DNA of 64,000 nucleotides from Flavobacterium wongokense (GCF_021608265.1 NZ_JAKIHP010000008.1:1-64000); one strand, 5' to 3'; shown: positions 46,201 to 56,363, counted from the stretch's first letter. Numbers and translations: made by a program. Notes: generated by a model not told the origin, from the letters alone.

Positions 46201-47514
46201 TTGAGAACAAAGAATGTCAGAACGATTGAGAATCCAATGCTTATTAAGCAACAGCTTTTGCAATGGTCACAACAGTTCCGCGAAGTGGTTTTTTTGGATT
46301 CCAATGACTATAAGCAAAAATATTCCAGCTATGATTGTGTTTTGGCTGTGGATGCTTTTACTTCGCTGAAAACGGATTATTTCAATGCTTTTGACGAATT
46401 GAAACAATACCAGCAGCAGGCAAAGGATTGGCTTTTTGGATATTTGTCCTATGATTTGAAAAATGATATTGAAAAGCTAAGCTCCAACAATTTTGACGGT
46501 TTGCATTTTCCGGATTTGTTTTTCTTCCAGCCAAAGAAATTGTTTCTGTTAAAAGGAAATCAATTGGAAATCCAATACCTGCATTTATGCGACGATGAAA
46601 TGGAAGGTGATTTTTCAGCAATCCAAAACAATTCAGAATTCAAAATTAGCTCCGCACAGTTCGCCTTTGGCTCGAGTCAAAATTTAAAATTCAAAATTGA
46701 GCAGCGCATTTCAAAAGAGGATTATGTTTCCAAAGTCAATAAAATGCTGGAACACATTTATCGAGGCGATATTTATGAGGCCAATTTCTGTATGGAGTTT
46801 TTTGCCGAAAATGCCAGCATTGAGCCATTTGAAGTTTACCAAAAACTCAACAGCATTTCAAAGCCGCCATTTGCAGCTTTCTTTAAAAACCAACACCAAT
46901 ATCTGCTTTGTGCTTCACCCGAACGCTATCTGAAAAAGGAAGGAAGCAAAGTAATTTCCCAACCCATAAAAGGAACAGCAAAACGATTTGCAGATGCAGC
47001 CTTAGATGAAAATTCAAAATCCGAATTGGCTAAAAACCCTAAGGAACGCTCCGAAAATATCATGATTGTCGATTTGGTCCGCAATGATTTATCGCATACA
47101 GCCACGAAAGCTTCGGTTGAAGTTGAGGAGTTGTGTGGGATTTATACTTTCGAACAGGTGCATCAAATGATTTCTACCGTTGTTTCAAATGTTGAAGAAA
47201 CGACTTCACCCGTTGAAATCATCAAAACCACTTTTCCCATGGGAAGTATGACCGGCGCACCGAAAATTTCGGCAATGAACATTATCGAACAATTAGAAGA
47301 AACAAAGCGGGGCTTGTACAGTGGTGCTGTGGGTTATTTTACTCCTGAGAATGATTTCGATTTCAATGTCGTAATCCGTAGCATTTTGTACAATTCGCAA
47401 CAAAAATACCTTTCCTTTTCGGTAGGAAGCGCCATTACAGCCCAGGCTCAAGCCGAACAGGAATATGAGGAATGTTTGCTCAAGTCGAAGGCAATGTTTG
47501 AAGTTTTAAGTTGA
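46201..47514 (+). CDS. pabB: aminodeoxychorismate/anthranilate synthase component I
   Basis: A 437-residue chorismate-binding enzyme. The C-terminal half has 'PIKGTAKR', 'NIMIVDLVRNDL', 'TTFPMGSMTGAPKISAM' and 'RGLYSGAVGYF', the conserved core that aminates chorismate with ammonia from a glutaminase partner. No glutaminase is fused or adjacent. Single-gene context without trp genes favours PabB (folate) over TrpE. The start is probably TTG at 46201, since the preceding residues fit the family N-terminus; an ATG at 46237 is the fallback. tilS follows. Confidence 0.93.
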   Translation: MRTKNVRTIENPMLIKQQLLQWSQQFREVVFLDSNDYKQKYSSYDCVLAVDAFTSLKTDYFNAFDELKQYQQQAKDWLFGYLSYDLKNDIEKLSSNNFDGLHFPDLFFFQPKKLFLLKGNQLEIQYLHLCDDEMEGDFSAIQNNSEFKISSAQFAFGSSQNLKFKIEQRISKEDYVSKVNKMLEHIYRGDIYEANFCMEFFAENASIEPFEVYQKLNSISKPPFAAFFKNQHQYLLCASPERYLKKEGSKVISQPIKGTAKRFADAALDENSKSELAKNPKERSENIMIVDLVRNDLSHTATKASVEVEELCGIYTFEQVHQMISTVVSNVEETTSPVEIIKTTFPMGSMTGAPKISAMNIIEQLEETKRGLYSGAVGYFTPENDFDFNVVIRSILYNSQQKYLSFSVGSAITAQAQAEQEYEECLLKSKAMFEVLS

Positions 47515-47524
47515 GAAAAATGAC

Positions 47525-47532
47525 TACTTTTG
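47525..47532 (+). promoter_or_regulatory. -7 promoter box TACTTTTG, three bases before ATG
   Basis: An exact TAnnTTTG lies directly before the tilS ATG at 47536. It would give a leaderless tilS-dsbD transcript in addition to readthrough from pabB. Confidence 0.35.
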
Positions 47533-47535
47533 GAA

Positions 47536-48843
47536 ATGCTTCAGAAATTTCAAAATCACATCAGCGCCAATTTTCCTTTTTTACAAGGAAGGAAACTCCT
47601 TTTGGCAACAAGCGGAGGCATTGACAGCATGGTTTTGCTGCATTTATGCCAACAGTCGGGTTTAGATGTAAGGGCTGCGCACTGTAATTTCCAACTGCGT
47701 GGCGAAGAAAGCGATGCCGACGAAGCCTTTGTTAAATCCGAATGCGAAAAGTTGGGTGTACTGTTATTCGTGGCTCATTTTGATACCAAAAAATTTTCGG
47801 AAGAGCATAAATTATCAATCCAGGTTACGGCAAGGACACTGCGTTATGACTGGTTTCAGACGCTTTTGATCAACAACGATTACGATTACATACTGACGGC
47901 GCACCATCTTGATGACAGCCTTGAAACCTTTTTGATCAATTTTACGCGGGCTTCAGGATTGGACGGACTGACTGGAATTCCGAAGCAGAATGGTTATATC
48001 ATTCGGCCATTATTGGCTTTTTCGAGAAATGAAATTGAAGATTTTGCCCATAAAAACAATATTAAATGGCGGGAAGACAGCAGCAATGCATCCGATAAAT
48101 ACCTTCGGAACAAACTGCGCCACGATGTGATTCCCATTTTAAAGGAATTGAATCCAAGTTTGTTATCATCTTTCGAAAGCACGATTTCAAACCTCCAGCA
48201 GGCGCAGACTATGGTCGATGATGCTTCGCGCATTGTTTACCGAAAAGTGGTCAGCGATATCAATTTCCAAAAGCGAATCAATCTTCCAGAGCTAATGCAG
48301 TTGCCCAATTACCAGGCATATCTTTACCAATGGTTGGAGCCTTTTGGTTTCAGCGATTGGCCATCGGTCAATGAACTGGTTCATGCGCAATCAGGAAAGC
48401 AAATCCATTCGCAGAAGCATACCTTGCTGAAAGACAGGGAAGAGCTTATTGTTTTTGAAAGGAAAGTGCAGGAAACCGAATCATTTTTGATTGAAAAGGA
48501 TCAAAAGGACGTTAAATTTCCCTTAAAACTTTCGTTTTGTAACGTAGATGACATTTCGGTTCAAACAACTAATACTATATTTGTTGACCAAGAAAAACTT
48601 CAGTTTCCTTTGCAAATCAGAAAATGGGAAGAAGGCGATTTTCTCTATCCATTTGGCATGACAGGCAAAAAGAAATTGGGCAAGTTTTTCAAGGATGAAA
48701 AATTTTCACTGATTGACAAATCGGAAGCCTGGCTCTTATGTTCAGATAATCAAATCGTATGGGTTATAGGAAAAAGACAGGACGATCGGTTCAAAGTAAC
48801 ACAACAAACAACTCAAATACTACAAATACAACTTCAGGAATGA
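47536..48843 (+). CDS. tilS: tRNA(Ile)-lysidine synthase
   Basis: A product of about 435 residues. The PP-loop 'LATSGGIDSMVLLHL' lies near residue 25, followed by 'AHCNFQLRGEESDADE', 'TAHHLDDSLETFLINF' and the C-terminal TilS domain ('EEGDFLYPFGMTGKKKLGKFFKDEK'). It converts the wobble C34 of the CAU-anticodon isoleucine tRNA to lysidine using ATP and lysine, an essential step in bacteria. The ATG at 47536 is chosen over the TTG at 47530. Its stop overlaps the dsbD ATG (ATGA). Confidence 0.97.
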   Translation: MLQKFQNHISANFPFLQGRKLLLATSGGIDSMVLLHLCQQSGLDVRAAHCNFQLRGEESDADEAFVKSECEKLGVLLFVAHFDTKKFSEEHKLSIQVTARTLRYDWFQTLLINNDYDYILTAHHLDDSLETFLINFTRASGLDGLTGIPKQNGYIIRPLLAFSRNEIEDFAHKNNIKWREDSSNASDKYLRNKLRHDVIPILKELNPSLLSSFESTISNLQQAQTMVDDASRIVYRKVVSDINFQKRINLPELMQLPNYQAYLYQWLEPFGFSDWPSVNELVHAQSGKQIHSQKHTLLKDREELIVFERKVQETESFLIEKDQKDVKFPLKLSFCNVDDISVQTTNTIFVDQEKLQFPLQIRKWEEGDFLYPFGMTGKKKLGKFFKDEKFSLIDKSEAWLLCSDNQIVWVIGKRQDDRFKVTQQTTQILQIQLQE

Positions 48844-50843
48844 ATAAAATAGTACTTTCACTTCTCCTTTTTTTGGCTTTCGCCAATGGAAACGCACAAA
48901 TTGTAAAACCGGTTAAATGGACTTCAAAGGTTGAGAAAATTTCGGATACGGAATACAATCTGATAATGGACGGCAAGATTGATGATGAGTGGCACATGTA
49001 TTCCCAATTTACGCCGCAAGCCGATTTAGGTTCGGCATTGCCAGCCGAATTCACATACGAAAATGCCAAAGGAAATTACGAATTAGTCGGCAAAACAAAA
49101 GAAAGCCCTTATACCAAAAAATACAGCGACGTTTTTGAAATCGATGAATATTTCTTTGAGCACAAGGTAACTTTTACGCAGAAAGTAAAAATCATCAATC
49201 CGAAACTAGCTTCAATAAAAGCGAAAATCGATTATCAGGTTTGTAAACAGACCTGCATTAACGACAATATGAAATTCACTTTTCAACTGTCAAATAAACC
49301 TCAGGAAATTGATGAACCGGTTGCAGATACAGCTGCCGTTACCTCATTTACAACTTCTGAACCTGTAGATTCCACACAGGTTAAGGCAGATGTCAAACCA
49401 GTTACTGAATCCCCGAAAGAGGAAGACAGAGGATTGTTGACCATATTCTTTTTAGCCTTTGTTGGCGGTTTGGCAGCATTGTTAACGCCTTGTGTTTTTC
49501 CAATGATTCCGATGACCGTGAGCTTTTTTACCAAACAAAGTAAAAATCCGGGACAGGGAAAACGAAATGCGATTTTTTATGGCGTTTCCATCATTGCGAT
49601 TTATGTGGTTTTAGGATTGGCAATTACGGCTATTTTTGGTGCCGATGCTTTAAATGCTTTGTCTACCAATCCTTGGTTTAACGTATTTTTCTTTTTGCTG
49701 CTGATTGTCTTTGCAGCTTCATTCCTTGGCGCATTTGAAATTATGCTGCCAAATTCATGGGCAAATAAAGTGGACAAACAAGCGGATAGAGGTGGAATCA
49801 TCGGAATAATATTCATGGCTCTGGCTTTGGCAATAGTTTCATTTTCATGTACCGGGCCAATCGTAGGAACGCTTTTGGTACAGTCAGCTTCGAAAGGCGG
49901 CATTGCCCCAATAGTTGGAATGTTAGGTTTTTCGAGCGCTTTGGCATTGCCATTCATGCTTTTCGCGATGTTTCCTAGTTGGCTGCATTCGTTGCCAAAA
50001 TCTGGTGGTTGGTTGAATACAGTAAAAGTTTCACTAGGGTTTTTAGAACTGGCATTGGCATTTAAGTTTTTATCAAATGCCGATTTGGTTCTGCAGCTGC
50101 ATTTATTGGAAAGGGAAGTTTTCCTTGCAATCTGGATTGCTATTTTTGGAGCATGGGCGTTATATCTATTGGGCAAAATAACAACACCGCATGACAGTCC
50201 GATTGGTTATATTTCGGTTGGAAGGCTTTCATTGGGCTTGCTCGTTTTGGCTTTTACGATTTACATGATTCCGGGATTATTTGGAGCGCCATTAAAATTA
50301 ATCAGTGCTTTTCCACCACCGCAAACGTATAGTGAAAGTCCAACAGGATTCTTTGGCAGCACTGCTCCAGTTTCAGAAAATGGATTGCCGGACGGAGCAG
50401 AAATTGGCCCTCACGGTTTAAATGTTTTTACCGATTATGACAAAGGGCTTGCTTACGCCAAGACAGTAAACAAACCAGTAATGCTCGATTTCACAGGTTT
50501 TGCCTGCGTTAATTGCCGTAAAATGGAAAACAATGTATGGTCGGATGAAAAGGTCTTGGAAGTGCTTAAAAACGATGTGGTTTTGATTTCGTTATATGTA
50601 GATGATAAAAGGGAATTGCCAAAAAGCGAGCAGCATGTTTCCAAGATTACCGGAAATGAAATCACAAGCATTGGAGACAAATGGACTGAGTTCATAATTA
50701 CAAAATACCAAACCAATACGCAGCCGTTTTATGTGCTGATTGACCTCAAGGAGCAAAAACTGAACAAGCCCATTAGCTATACTCCGAACATTGATGATTA
50801 TTTAACCTGGCTGAATGATGGGATTTCTAAATTTAGCAAATAA
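48840..50843 (+). CDS. dsbD: thiol:disulfide interchange protein DsbD
   Basis: The 667-residue product has a signal peptide ending 'NGNAQ' and an N-terminal alpha domain with the Cys pair 'CKQTC'. Eight or so membrane helices carry the two membrane cysteines in 'LTPCVFPMIPMTVSFF' and 'SCTGPIVGTLL'. A C-terminal thioredoxin-like gamma domain has 'DFTGFACVNCRKME'. It passes electrons from cytoplasmic thioredoxin to periplasmic disulfide isomerases. All three cysteine pairs are present. The start at 48840 overlaps the tilS stop by four bases; upstream in-frame starts lie inside tilS. Confidence 0.95.
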   Translation: MNKIVLSLLLFLAFANGNAQIVKPVKWTSKVEKISDTEYNLIMDGKIDDEWHMYSQFTPQADLGSALPAEFTYENAKGNYELVGKTKESPYTKKYSDVFEIDEYFFEHKVTFTQKVKIINPKLASIKAKIDYQVCKQTCINDNMKFTFQLSNKPQEIDEPVADTAAVTSFTTSEPVDSTQVKADVKPVTESPKEEDRGLLTIFFLAFVGGLAALLTPCVFPMIPMTVSFFTKQSKNPGQGKRNAIFYGVSIIAIYVVLGLAITAIFGADALNALSTNPWFNVFFFLLLIVFAASFLGAFEIMLPNSWANKVDKQADRGGIIGIIFMALALAIVSFSCTGPIVGTLLVQSASKGGIAPIVGMLGFSSALALPFMLFAMFPSWLHSLPKSGGWLNTVKVSLGFLELALAFKFLSNADLVLQLHLLEREVFLAIWIAIFGAWALYLLGKITTPHDSPIGYISVGRLSLGLLVLAFTIYMIPGLFGAPLKLISAFPPPQTYSESPTGFFGSTAPVSENGLPDGAEIGPHGLNVFTDYDKGLAYAKTVNKPVMLDFTGFACVNCRKMENNVWSDEKVLEVLKNDVVLISLYVDDKRELPKSEQHVSKITGNEITSIGDKWTEFIITKYQTNTQPFYVLIDLKEQKLNKPISYTPNIDDYLTWLNDGISKFSK

Positions 50844-50849
50844 TATAAA

Positions 50850-50880
50850 AAACAACCTTCCAATTGGAAGGCTTTTTTTT
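50850..50880 (+). terminator. terminator of dsbD
   Basis: The stem CCTTCC / GGAAGG (50856-50861 and 50866-50871) is followed by CTTTTTTTT. Confidence 0.85.
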
Positions 50881-50938
50881 AACCCCACGCAACCAATTCG
50901 TTTTTTTATATCTACATAAAAACCAAACTAACCAACTC

Positions 50939-52684
50939 ATGAACAAAATCAGACTATTTTCCGCCGTGATTTTTGTATCGCTTCTATTTACAGGATGCGA
51001 TCCTAGTGAAAACTCAACCAATCTTCCTAACGACGATACTTTTTCTGAGAATTTTGGAAACGAAGTTTCAAAGGATTTTATAGGCCAGATTGTGGATACA
51101 GAAAATCATCCGTTACAAAATGTTAGTGTTAAGATCGGAACTTCAACGGCCCAAACCGATGCAAACGGAATCTTCATTATAAACGGAGCCACAGTCCATG
51201 AACGATTTGCCTTTGTTACGGCTGCTAAAGCTGGTTACATTGATGGTTCACGTACTATGGTCCCAACATCAGGCAAAAACAACCTGAAAATAATGCTGAT
51301 TCCCAATACGCCATTGCAGACGGTACAATCTGGACTAGCCAGCGAGGTTTCACTGCCTTCAGGAACCAAAGTTTCCTTTGACGGAGCCTTTCAGGATGAA
51401 GATGGAAACCCTTATTCGGGAGTGGTTACTGTTGCAATGTTCCATTTATTGCCTGGCAATGAAAATCTTGACAAATTGATGCCCGGAATGTTATATGCAC
51501 AAACCAAAACCAATCAGGAAGCATCTTTAGCAACATTTGGAATGCTCAACGTAGAACTTCGTGGTAATACTGGACAAAAGCTTAATATCAAGGAAGGGCA
51601 TACTGCAGAAATTACGATGAAGATTGATGACAACCAAACTACATCCGCACCAAACTCAATTCCGTTGTGGCATTTTGATGAAGCAAAAGGGTATTGGAAG
51701 GAAGATGGTATTGCTACAAAAGTTGGGAACAAGTATATTGGCGAGGTTTCGCATTTTTCCTGGTGGAATTGTGATATGCCGAATTCATCCATTCTTTTGA
51801 CATTTAACTTTGTAGATCCAAATGGAAACCCGCTTCCGAATCTTCCAATCAATATCGTAAATCCAAATGGATCCCACGCTTCAGGAGAGACTGATACCAA
51901 TGGGCAGCTTTCAGGAATATTACCCGCCAATCAAACCTTGACGGTAACTGTTTTTTCACCCGTCTTTAATTGTGGCGTAAATGGGATTGTTTTTTCAACA
52001 ATGGTTGGACCCTTCACAACCGATACGGTTGTGCCAAATATTGTTGTCACTACGCCAGATGTTTCATCTTCCAATGTTACAGGCATGCTTTTGACCTGCG
52101 ATAATACAAACGTTACCAACGGATATGTTTTGTTGCATCAAAATGGGGCAAGTCTCTATTCTCCTGTTACAAATGGTGAGTTTAGTTTCAATGCCTTGTA
52201 TTGCCAGAGTGACACTAATTTTACATTAACCGGTGTTGACTATGATGCTTATCAGGCATCAACTCCAATGAGTTATAATTTTGTATCTCCGTCGTTGAAC
52301 GTGCAGGGCATACAAACCTGTAATGCTATAAATCAATATTGGACTTATCAGATTGATGGAGGACCAACCTTAAATGTAACCGGAATTTTAGGGTTCTTGG
52401 ATTTTGGGTTTGAAAGACAGGTAAGAGCGTATCCCGGCAATGGTACCAATGTGGCGTCAACATCCAATTTCAACTTCTACAGTATATCCCAACCAGGAAC
52501 TTTTACAAATCTTCTTTGTTCATTGGAAATTGAAGGAGTATTTTATCAACTGCCAACAAAAACCTTAACAATTACCAATATGGGCGGAGGTGGCCAATAT
52601 TTTGAAGCAGTTCTGGATGGAACCTATAATGAGTTTCAAACTTCCCACACTATCCACGTTGAGTTTAAAATTTACCGGCCATAA
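50939..52684 (+). CDS. large surface-type lipoprotein with carboxypeptidase-regulatory-like domain
   Basis: The 581-residue product has a lipoprotein signal 'SLLFTGC' (Cys near residue 20). Residues 45-120 match a CarboxypepD_reg-like beta domain ('GQIVDTENHPLQNVSVKIGTS', 'TDANGIFIINGA'). A second similar segment lies near 280-340 ('NFVDPNGNPLPNLPINIV', 'ETDTNGQLSGILP'). No enzyme motif is visible. Possibly surface-exposed. The ATG at 50939 is preferred, since the earlier frame from 50864 runs through the dsbD terminator. It ends at its own terminator. Confidence 0.85.
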   Translation: MNKIRLFSAVIFVSLLFTGCDPSENSTNLPNDDTFSENFGNEVSKDFIGQIVDTENHPLQNVSVKIGTSTAQTDANGIFIINGATVHERFAFVTAAKAGYIDGSRTMVPTSGKNNLKIMLIPNTPLQTVQSGLASEVSLPSGTKVSFDGAFQDEDGNPYSGVVTVAMFHLLPGNENLDKLMPGMLYAQTKTNQEASLATFGMLNVELRGNTGQKLNIKEGHTAEITMKIDDNQTTSAPNSIPLWHFDEAKGYWKEDGIATKVGNKYIGEVSHFSWWNCDMPNSSILLTFNFVDPNGNPLPNLPINIVNPNGSHASGETDTNGQLSGILPANQTLTVTVFSPVFNCGVNGIVFSTMVGPFTTDTVVPNIVVTTPDVSSSNVTGMLLTCDNTNVTNGYVLLHQNGASLYSPVTNGEFSFNALYCQSDTNFTLTGVDYDAYQASTPMSYNFVSPSLNVQGIQTCNAINQYWTYQIDGGPTLNVTGILGFLDFGFERQVRAYPGNGTNVASTSNFNFYSISQPGTFTNLLCSLEIEGVFYQLPTKTLTITNMGGGGQYFEAVLDGTYNEFQTSHTIHVEFKIYRP

Positions 52685-52689
52685 ACATA

Positions 52690-52721
52690 AAAAAAGCCTT
52701 CCAATCGGAAGGCTTTTTTTA
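52690..52721 (+). terminator. bidirectional terminator
   Basis: The stem GCCTTCC / GGAAGGC with an AATC loop is flanked by A and T runs. It lies between convergent genes and overlaps the stop of the minus-strand gene at 52719. Confidence 0.88.
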
Positions 52722-53243
52722 TCCTAAAACTTCAGTGACTTCAGTTTTTAAATAGCTCAGGGCTAATGCACTTGCCGAATTCCCATCGAGCATATTGCTT
52801 AAGATCTTTTCCCTCAACTCGTCTGCATTTTTAACGGATTCGTCTAAAGTTGTTTTCCTGATATTCTGGATTATGGTGTTTTTTGCAGTTAAAACCATCG
52901 TCCAGCATTCATCCGTAATATAGATTTGCTGGGTCATGTTGTGCTCGTATTCCTGTTCGATATGATGAATCAAAAGATGTTGGTAATCTACCTTGTCATC
53001 GTTTAACGGGGCAACACGTATAAGCAGCTTAGCGGGGCTTATGCGTTCCAAAAACAAAGCCAATCGTTCATACGCCTGCAAACGAAGCGGCATCGAATGT
53101 TTTTGGTTTTCCCTTTGCAACAACCAACGTCTTGTATTTTGTTGGTCCTTAAAGTAGTTATCAAACAAATAATAGGCTACACCGCCCGTAATTAGTGATG
53201 GAACGGCATACATCAATGCTTCAAAAAGTTTATCGAGGTTCAT
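52719..53243 (-). CDS. hypothetical membrane-anchored protein
   Basis: A 174-residue protein. One hydrophobic segment near residues 8-27 ('LMYAVPSLITGGVAYYLF') is followed by a helical cytoplasmic part rich in charged residues ('YERLALFLERISPAKLLIRV', 'DECWTMVLTAKNTIIQNIRK'). It resembles uncharacterised proteins conserved in flavobacteria; no known domain or catalytic motif is recognised. It is divergent from the helicase gene. Confidence 0.75.
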   Translation of the reverse strand: MNLDKLFEALMYAVPSLITGGVAYYLFDNYFKDQQNTRRWLLQRENQKHSMPLRLQAYERLALFLERISPAKLLIRVAPLNDDKVDYQHLLIHHIEQEYEHNMTQQIYITDECWTMVLTAKNTIIQNIRKTTLDESVKNADELREKILSNMLDGNSASALALSYLKTEVTEVLG

Positions 53244-53268
53244 AGTGATTTTTTCTAAAAATTGTTGA

Positions 53269-53276
53269 CAAATATA
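53269..53276 (-). promoter_or_regulatory. -7 promoter box TATATTTG
   Basis: An exact TAnnTTTG on the minus strand lies 25 bases before the ATG at 53243. The -33 element is not clear. Confidence 0.4.
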
Positions 53277-53298
53277 ATAGAAATACCCTTAGAATTTA

Positions 53299-53329
53299 TT
53301 GTAATTCCGTAACAGTAATTATAAATTTG
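53299..53329 (+). promoter_or_regulatory. promoter of the helicase gene, TTG-N20-TAAATTTG
   Basis: A TTG (53299-53301) lies 20 bases before TAAATTTG (53322-53329), a full match to the Bacteroidota promoter. The ATG follows 13 bases later at 53343. Confidence 0.6.
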
Positions 53330-53342
53330 GACTTTCTGAAAA

Positions 53343-55676
53343 ATGATGATAGATAAATATATTTCCCAACTTAACGAAGCGCAACAAGCACCTGTCTTTC
53401 AAAAAGATGGGCCAATGATTATCATTGCCGGTGCAGGTTCGGGCAAGACGCGTGTACTTACGATGCGTATTGCCTATCTGATGAGTTTGGGTGTAGATGC
53501 CTTTAATATTTTGGCATTGACCTTTACCAATAAAGCGGCGCGCGAAATGAAAAAACGTATCGGTGACATTGTTGGTCCGGCTGAAGCCAAAAATCTTTGG
53601 ATGGGGACTTTCCACTCGGTTTTTGCGCGTATTTTGAGAAGCGAGGCAGATAAGCTGGGTTATCCTTCCAATTTTACGATTTACGATACTCAGGACAGCG
53701 TTCGGTTGATTTCGGCGATTATCAAGGAAATGCAGCTCGATAAGGATGTTTACAAACCAAAGCAGGTTTTGGGCAGGATTTCGTCATATAAAAACTCATT
53801 GATTACCGTAAAAGCCTATTTCAATAATCCTGAGCTTCAGGAAGCTGATGCAATGAGCAAAAAACCGCGTTTAGGTGAAATCTACCAGAATTATGTGGAA
53901 AGATGTTTCAAAAGTGGTGCAATGGATTTTGATGATTTGTTATTGAAAACCAACGAACTCCTGAATCGTTTCCCGGATGTACTTGCAAAATATCAGGATC
54001 GTTTCCGCTATATCTTGGTTGATGAGTACCAGGATACGAATCATTCACAGTATTTGATTGTTAGGGCTTTATCAGACAGGTTTCAGAATATTTGTGTTGT
54101 TGGTGATGATGCGCAGAGCATTTATGCGTTTCGTGGTGCCAATATCAATAATATCCTGAACTTCCAGAAAGATTATGAAAATGTCCAGACCTATAGATTG
54201 GAGCAAAACTATCGTTCGACCAAGAACATTGTAGAAGCTGCCAATTCGATTATCGATAAAAACAAAACCAAGCTCGAAAAAATCGTTTGGACTGCCAATG
54301 ACCACGGACCAAAAATAAAAGTGCACCGCAGCATTACAGATGGTGAAGAAGGGCGTTATGTAGCCGGAGAAATCTTTGAAAATAAGATACGCAACCAAAT
54401 GCGTAATGGGCAGTTTGCTATTTTATACCGTACCAATGCACAGTCCAGAGCTATGGAAGATGCCTTGCGCAAGCGCGATATTCCGTATCGGATTTATGGC
54501 GGATTGTCTTTTTACCAAAGAAAGGAAATCAAGGATGTACTGTCTTACCTTCGATTGATTATCAACCCAAAAGACGAGGAGGCATTGGTCCGTGTCATCA
54601 ATTATCCTGCACGCGGAATAGGAGATACAACGGTTGAAAAACTTACTGTCGCGGCAAATCATTACAAACGTTCCATTTTTGAGGTGATGGAAAATATTGA
54701 TAGGATCGACCTTAAGTTAAATTCGGGAACCAAACAAAAGTTGGAAGATTTTGTCACAATGATTAAAAGTTTTCAGGTTATCAACGAACAGCAGGACGCT
54801 TTTGTTTTAACCGAACACGTTGCCAAAAAAACCGGATTGATCCAGGAACTCAAAAAAGACGGAACTCCGGAAGGCATTGCCCGAATTGAGAATATCGAAA
54901 CCTTAATGGGTGGTATCAAGGATTTTATAGAAGGGCAGAAGGAAATTGATGGTGCACGTGGTTCGTTATCGGAATTCCTGGAAGATGTAGCATTGGCAAC
55001 CGATTTGGATAATGATACCGGAGATGATGATAGAGTAGCATTAATGACCATTCACCTGGCAAAAGGATTGGAATTCCCGTATGTTTTTGTCGTTGGATTG
55101 GAAGAGGATTTGTTTCCAAGTGCGATGAGCCTGAATACAAGAAGTGAATTGGAAGAAGAGAGAAGGTTATTCTATGTGGCACTAACACGGGCAGAACACC
55201 AGGCTTATTTAACGTATGCGCAATCGCGTTACCGTTGGGGAAAACTGGTCGACAGCGAACCATCACGTTTTATTGAAGAGATCCAGGATGATTATCTTGA
55301 ATATGTCAATCCAATGGATACAGGATATCGTTACAAACCAACAATGGATATTGATATTTTTGGCGATGTAGATAAATCCAAATTGCGACAGGTTAAACCA
55401 GAAGCAGGCATACCTCCTAAAAAATATGGAGAAGAACCGGTTTCTTCCCTGAATATCCGTAAACTGAAACCAGTTTCAGGAAACGCTCCGTCCAATACGA
55501 ATTTGTTTGATAGCAAATTGACTGTTGGAAATGTTGTCATGCATGAGCGTTTCGGAAAAGGACAGGTGCTTAATCTTGAAGGAGTTGGTGCTGATAAAAA
55601 AGCAGAAATCAAGTTTGAGGTTGGTGGAATTAAGAAGCTGCTTTTGAGGTTTGCAAAACTCGATGTGATTGGATAA
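53343..55676 (+). CDS. pcrA: UvrD/PcrA-family DNA helicase
   Basis: The 777-residue superfamily 1A helicase shows motif I 'GAGSGKTRVLTMRIAYL' (about 30), motif Ia 'LALTFTNKAAREMKKRI', motif II 'LVDEYQDTNHSQY', motif III 'VVGDDAQSIYAFRGA', motif IV 'YRLEQNYRSTKNIV', motif V 'MTIHLAKGLEFPYVFVVGLEE' and motif VI 'YVALTRAEHQAYLTYA'. A C-terminal PcrA-type basic/Tudor-like tail ('NVVMHERFGKGQVLNLEG') is present. It unwinds DNA in repair and replication-fork rescue. A good promoter lies upstream. Confidence 0.96.
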   Translation: MMIDKYISQLNEAQQAPVFQKDGPMIIIAGAGSGKTRVLTMRIAYLMSLGVDAFNILALTFTNKAAREMKKRIGDIVGPAEAKNLWMGTFHSVFARILRSEADKLGYPSNFTIYDTQDSVRLISAIIKEMQLDKDVYKPKQVLGRISSYKNSLITVKAYFNNPELQEADAMSKKPRLGEIYQNYVERCFKSGAMDFDDLLLKTNELLNRFPDVLAKYQDRFRYILVDEYQDTNHSQYLIVRALSDRFQNICVVGDDAQSIYAFRGANINNILNFQKDYENVQTYRLEQNYRSTKNIVEAANSIIDKNKTKLEKIVWTANDHGPKIKVHRSITDGEEGRYVAGEIFENKIRNQMRNGQFAILYRTNAQSRAMEDALRKRDIPYRIYGGLSFYQRKEIKDVLSYLRLIINPKDEEALVRVINYPARGIGDTTVEKLTVAANHYKRSIFEVMENIDRIDLKLNSGTKQKLEDFVTMIKSFQVINEQQDAFVLTEHVAKKTGLIQELKKDGTPEGIARIENIETLMGGIKDFIEGQKEIDGARGSLSEFLEDVALATDLDNDTGDDDRVALMTIHLAKGLEFPYVFVVGLEEDLFPSAMSLNTRSELEEERRLFYVALTRAEHQAYLTYAQSRYRWGKLVDSEPSRFIEEIQDDYLEYVNPMDTGYRYKPTMDIDIFGDVDKSKLRQVKPEAGIPPKKYGEEPVSSLNIRKLKPVSGNAPSNTNLFDSKLTVGNVVMHERFGKGQVLNLEGVGADKKAEIKFEVGGIKKLLLRFAKLDVIG

Positions 55677-55732
55677 AATAATTAAGTGAATTATATAAAG
55701 TGCACATTTAGTTTTTTGACTACTTTAGAGTC

Positions 55733-56353
55733 ATGGCAGAATTCATAAAAATATACGAAGACAAACCCAGCGAAGCCGCAATCAAAAAAGTTGTTGACGT
55801 TCTGCGTGATGGCGGTTTGGTAATTTATCCAACAGATACTGTTTACGGATTGGGATGTGATATTACCAATTCGAAAGCATTGGAACGCATTGCCAAAATA
55901 AAGGGAATTAAGCTGGAAAAAGCTAATTTTTCTTTCGTGTGCAGCGATTTGAGCAATCTTTCCGATTATGTCAAACAGATTGACACCGCTACTTTTAAAA
56001 TCCTGAAACGCACGCTTCCGGGACCTTACACTTTTATTTTGCCGGGGAATAATGACCTGCCAAAAGAGTTTCGGAAAAAGAAAACGGTCGGAATCAGGAT
56101 TCCGGATAATAATATTGCAATAGAAATCGTAAAAATGTTGGGAAATCCAATTGTATCAACATCCATACATGATGATGATGAGGTTTTGGAATATTCAACC
56201 GATCCTGAACTTATTTTTGAGAAATGGCAGCATATTGTTGACATGGTGATAGATGGAGGTTATGGCGATAATGTAGGCTCGACAATTATTGATTTGTCGG
56301 GTTATGAACCGGTTGTCGTCCGTGAAGGAAAAGGAGATTCCGATATATTTTAA
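55733..56353 (+). CDS. yciO: Sua5/YciO/YrdC-family protein (YciO type)
   Basis: The 206-residue protein has the YrdC fold: 'LRDGGLVIYPTDTVYGLGCDI' (about 25-45), 'KGIKLEKANFSFVCSDLSNLSDYV' and 'GPYTFILPGNNDLPKEFRKKKTVGIRIPD'. Its length and the weakened K-x-R motif fit YciO better than the t6A enzyme TsaC. The family binds nucleotides and RNA; a direct t6A role here is uncertain. The next gene starts ten bases after its stop. Confidence 0.88.
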   Translation: MAEFIKIYEDKPSEAAIKKVVDVLRDGGLVIYPTDTVYGLGCDITNSKALERIAKIKGIKLEKANFSFVCSDLSNLSDYVKQIDTATFKILKRTLPGPYTFILPGNNDLPKEFRKKKTVGIRIPDNNIAIEIVKMLGNPIVSTSIHDDDEVLEYSTDPELIFEKWQHIVDMVIDGGYGDNVGSTIIDLSGYEPVVVREGKGDSDIF

Positions 56354-56363
56354 CAACAAAATC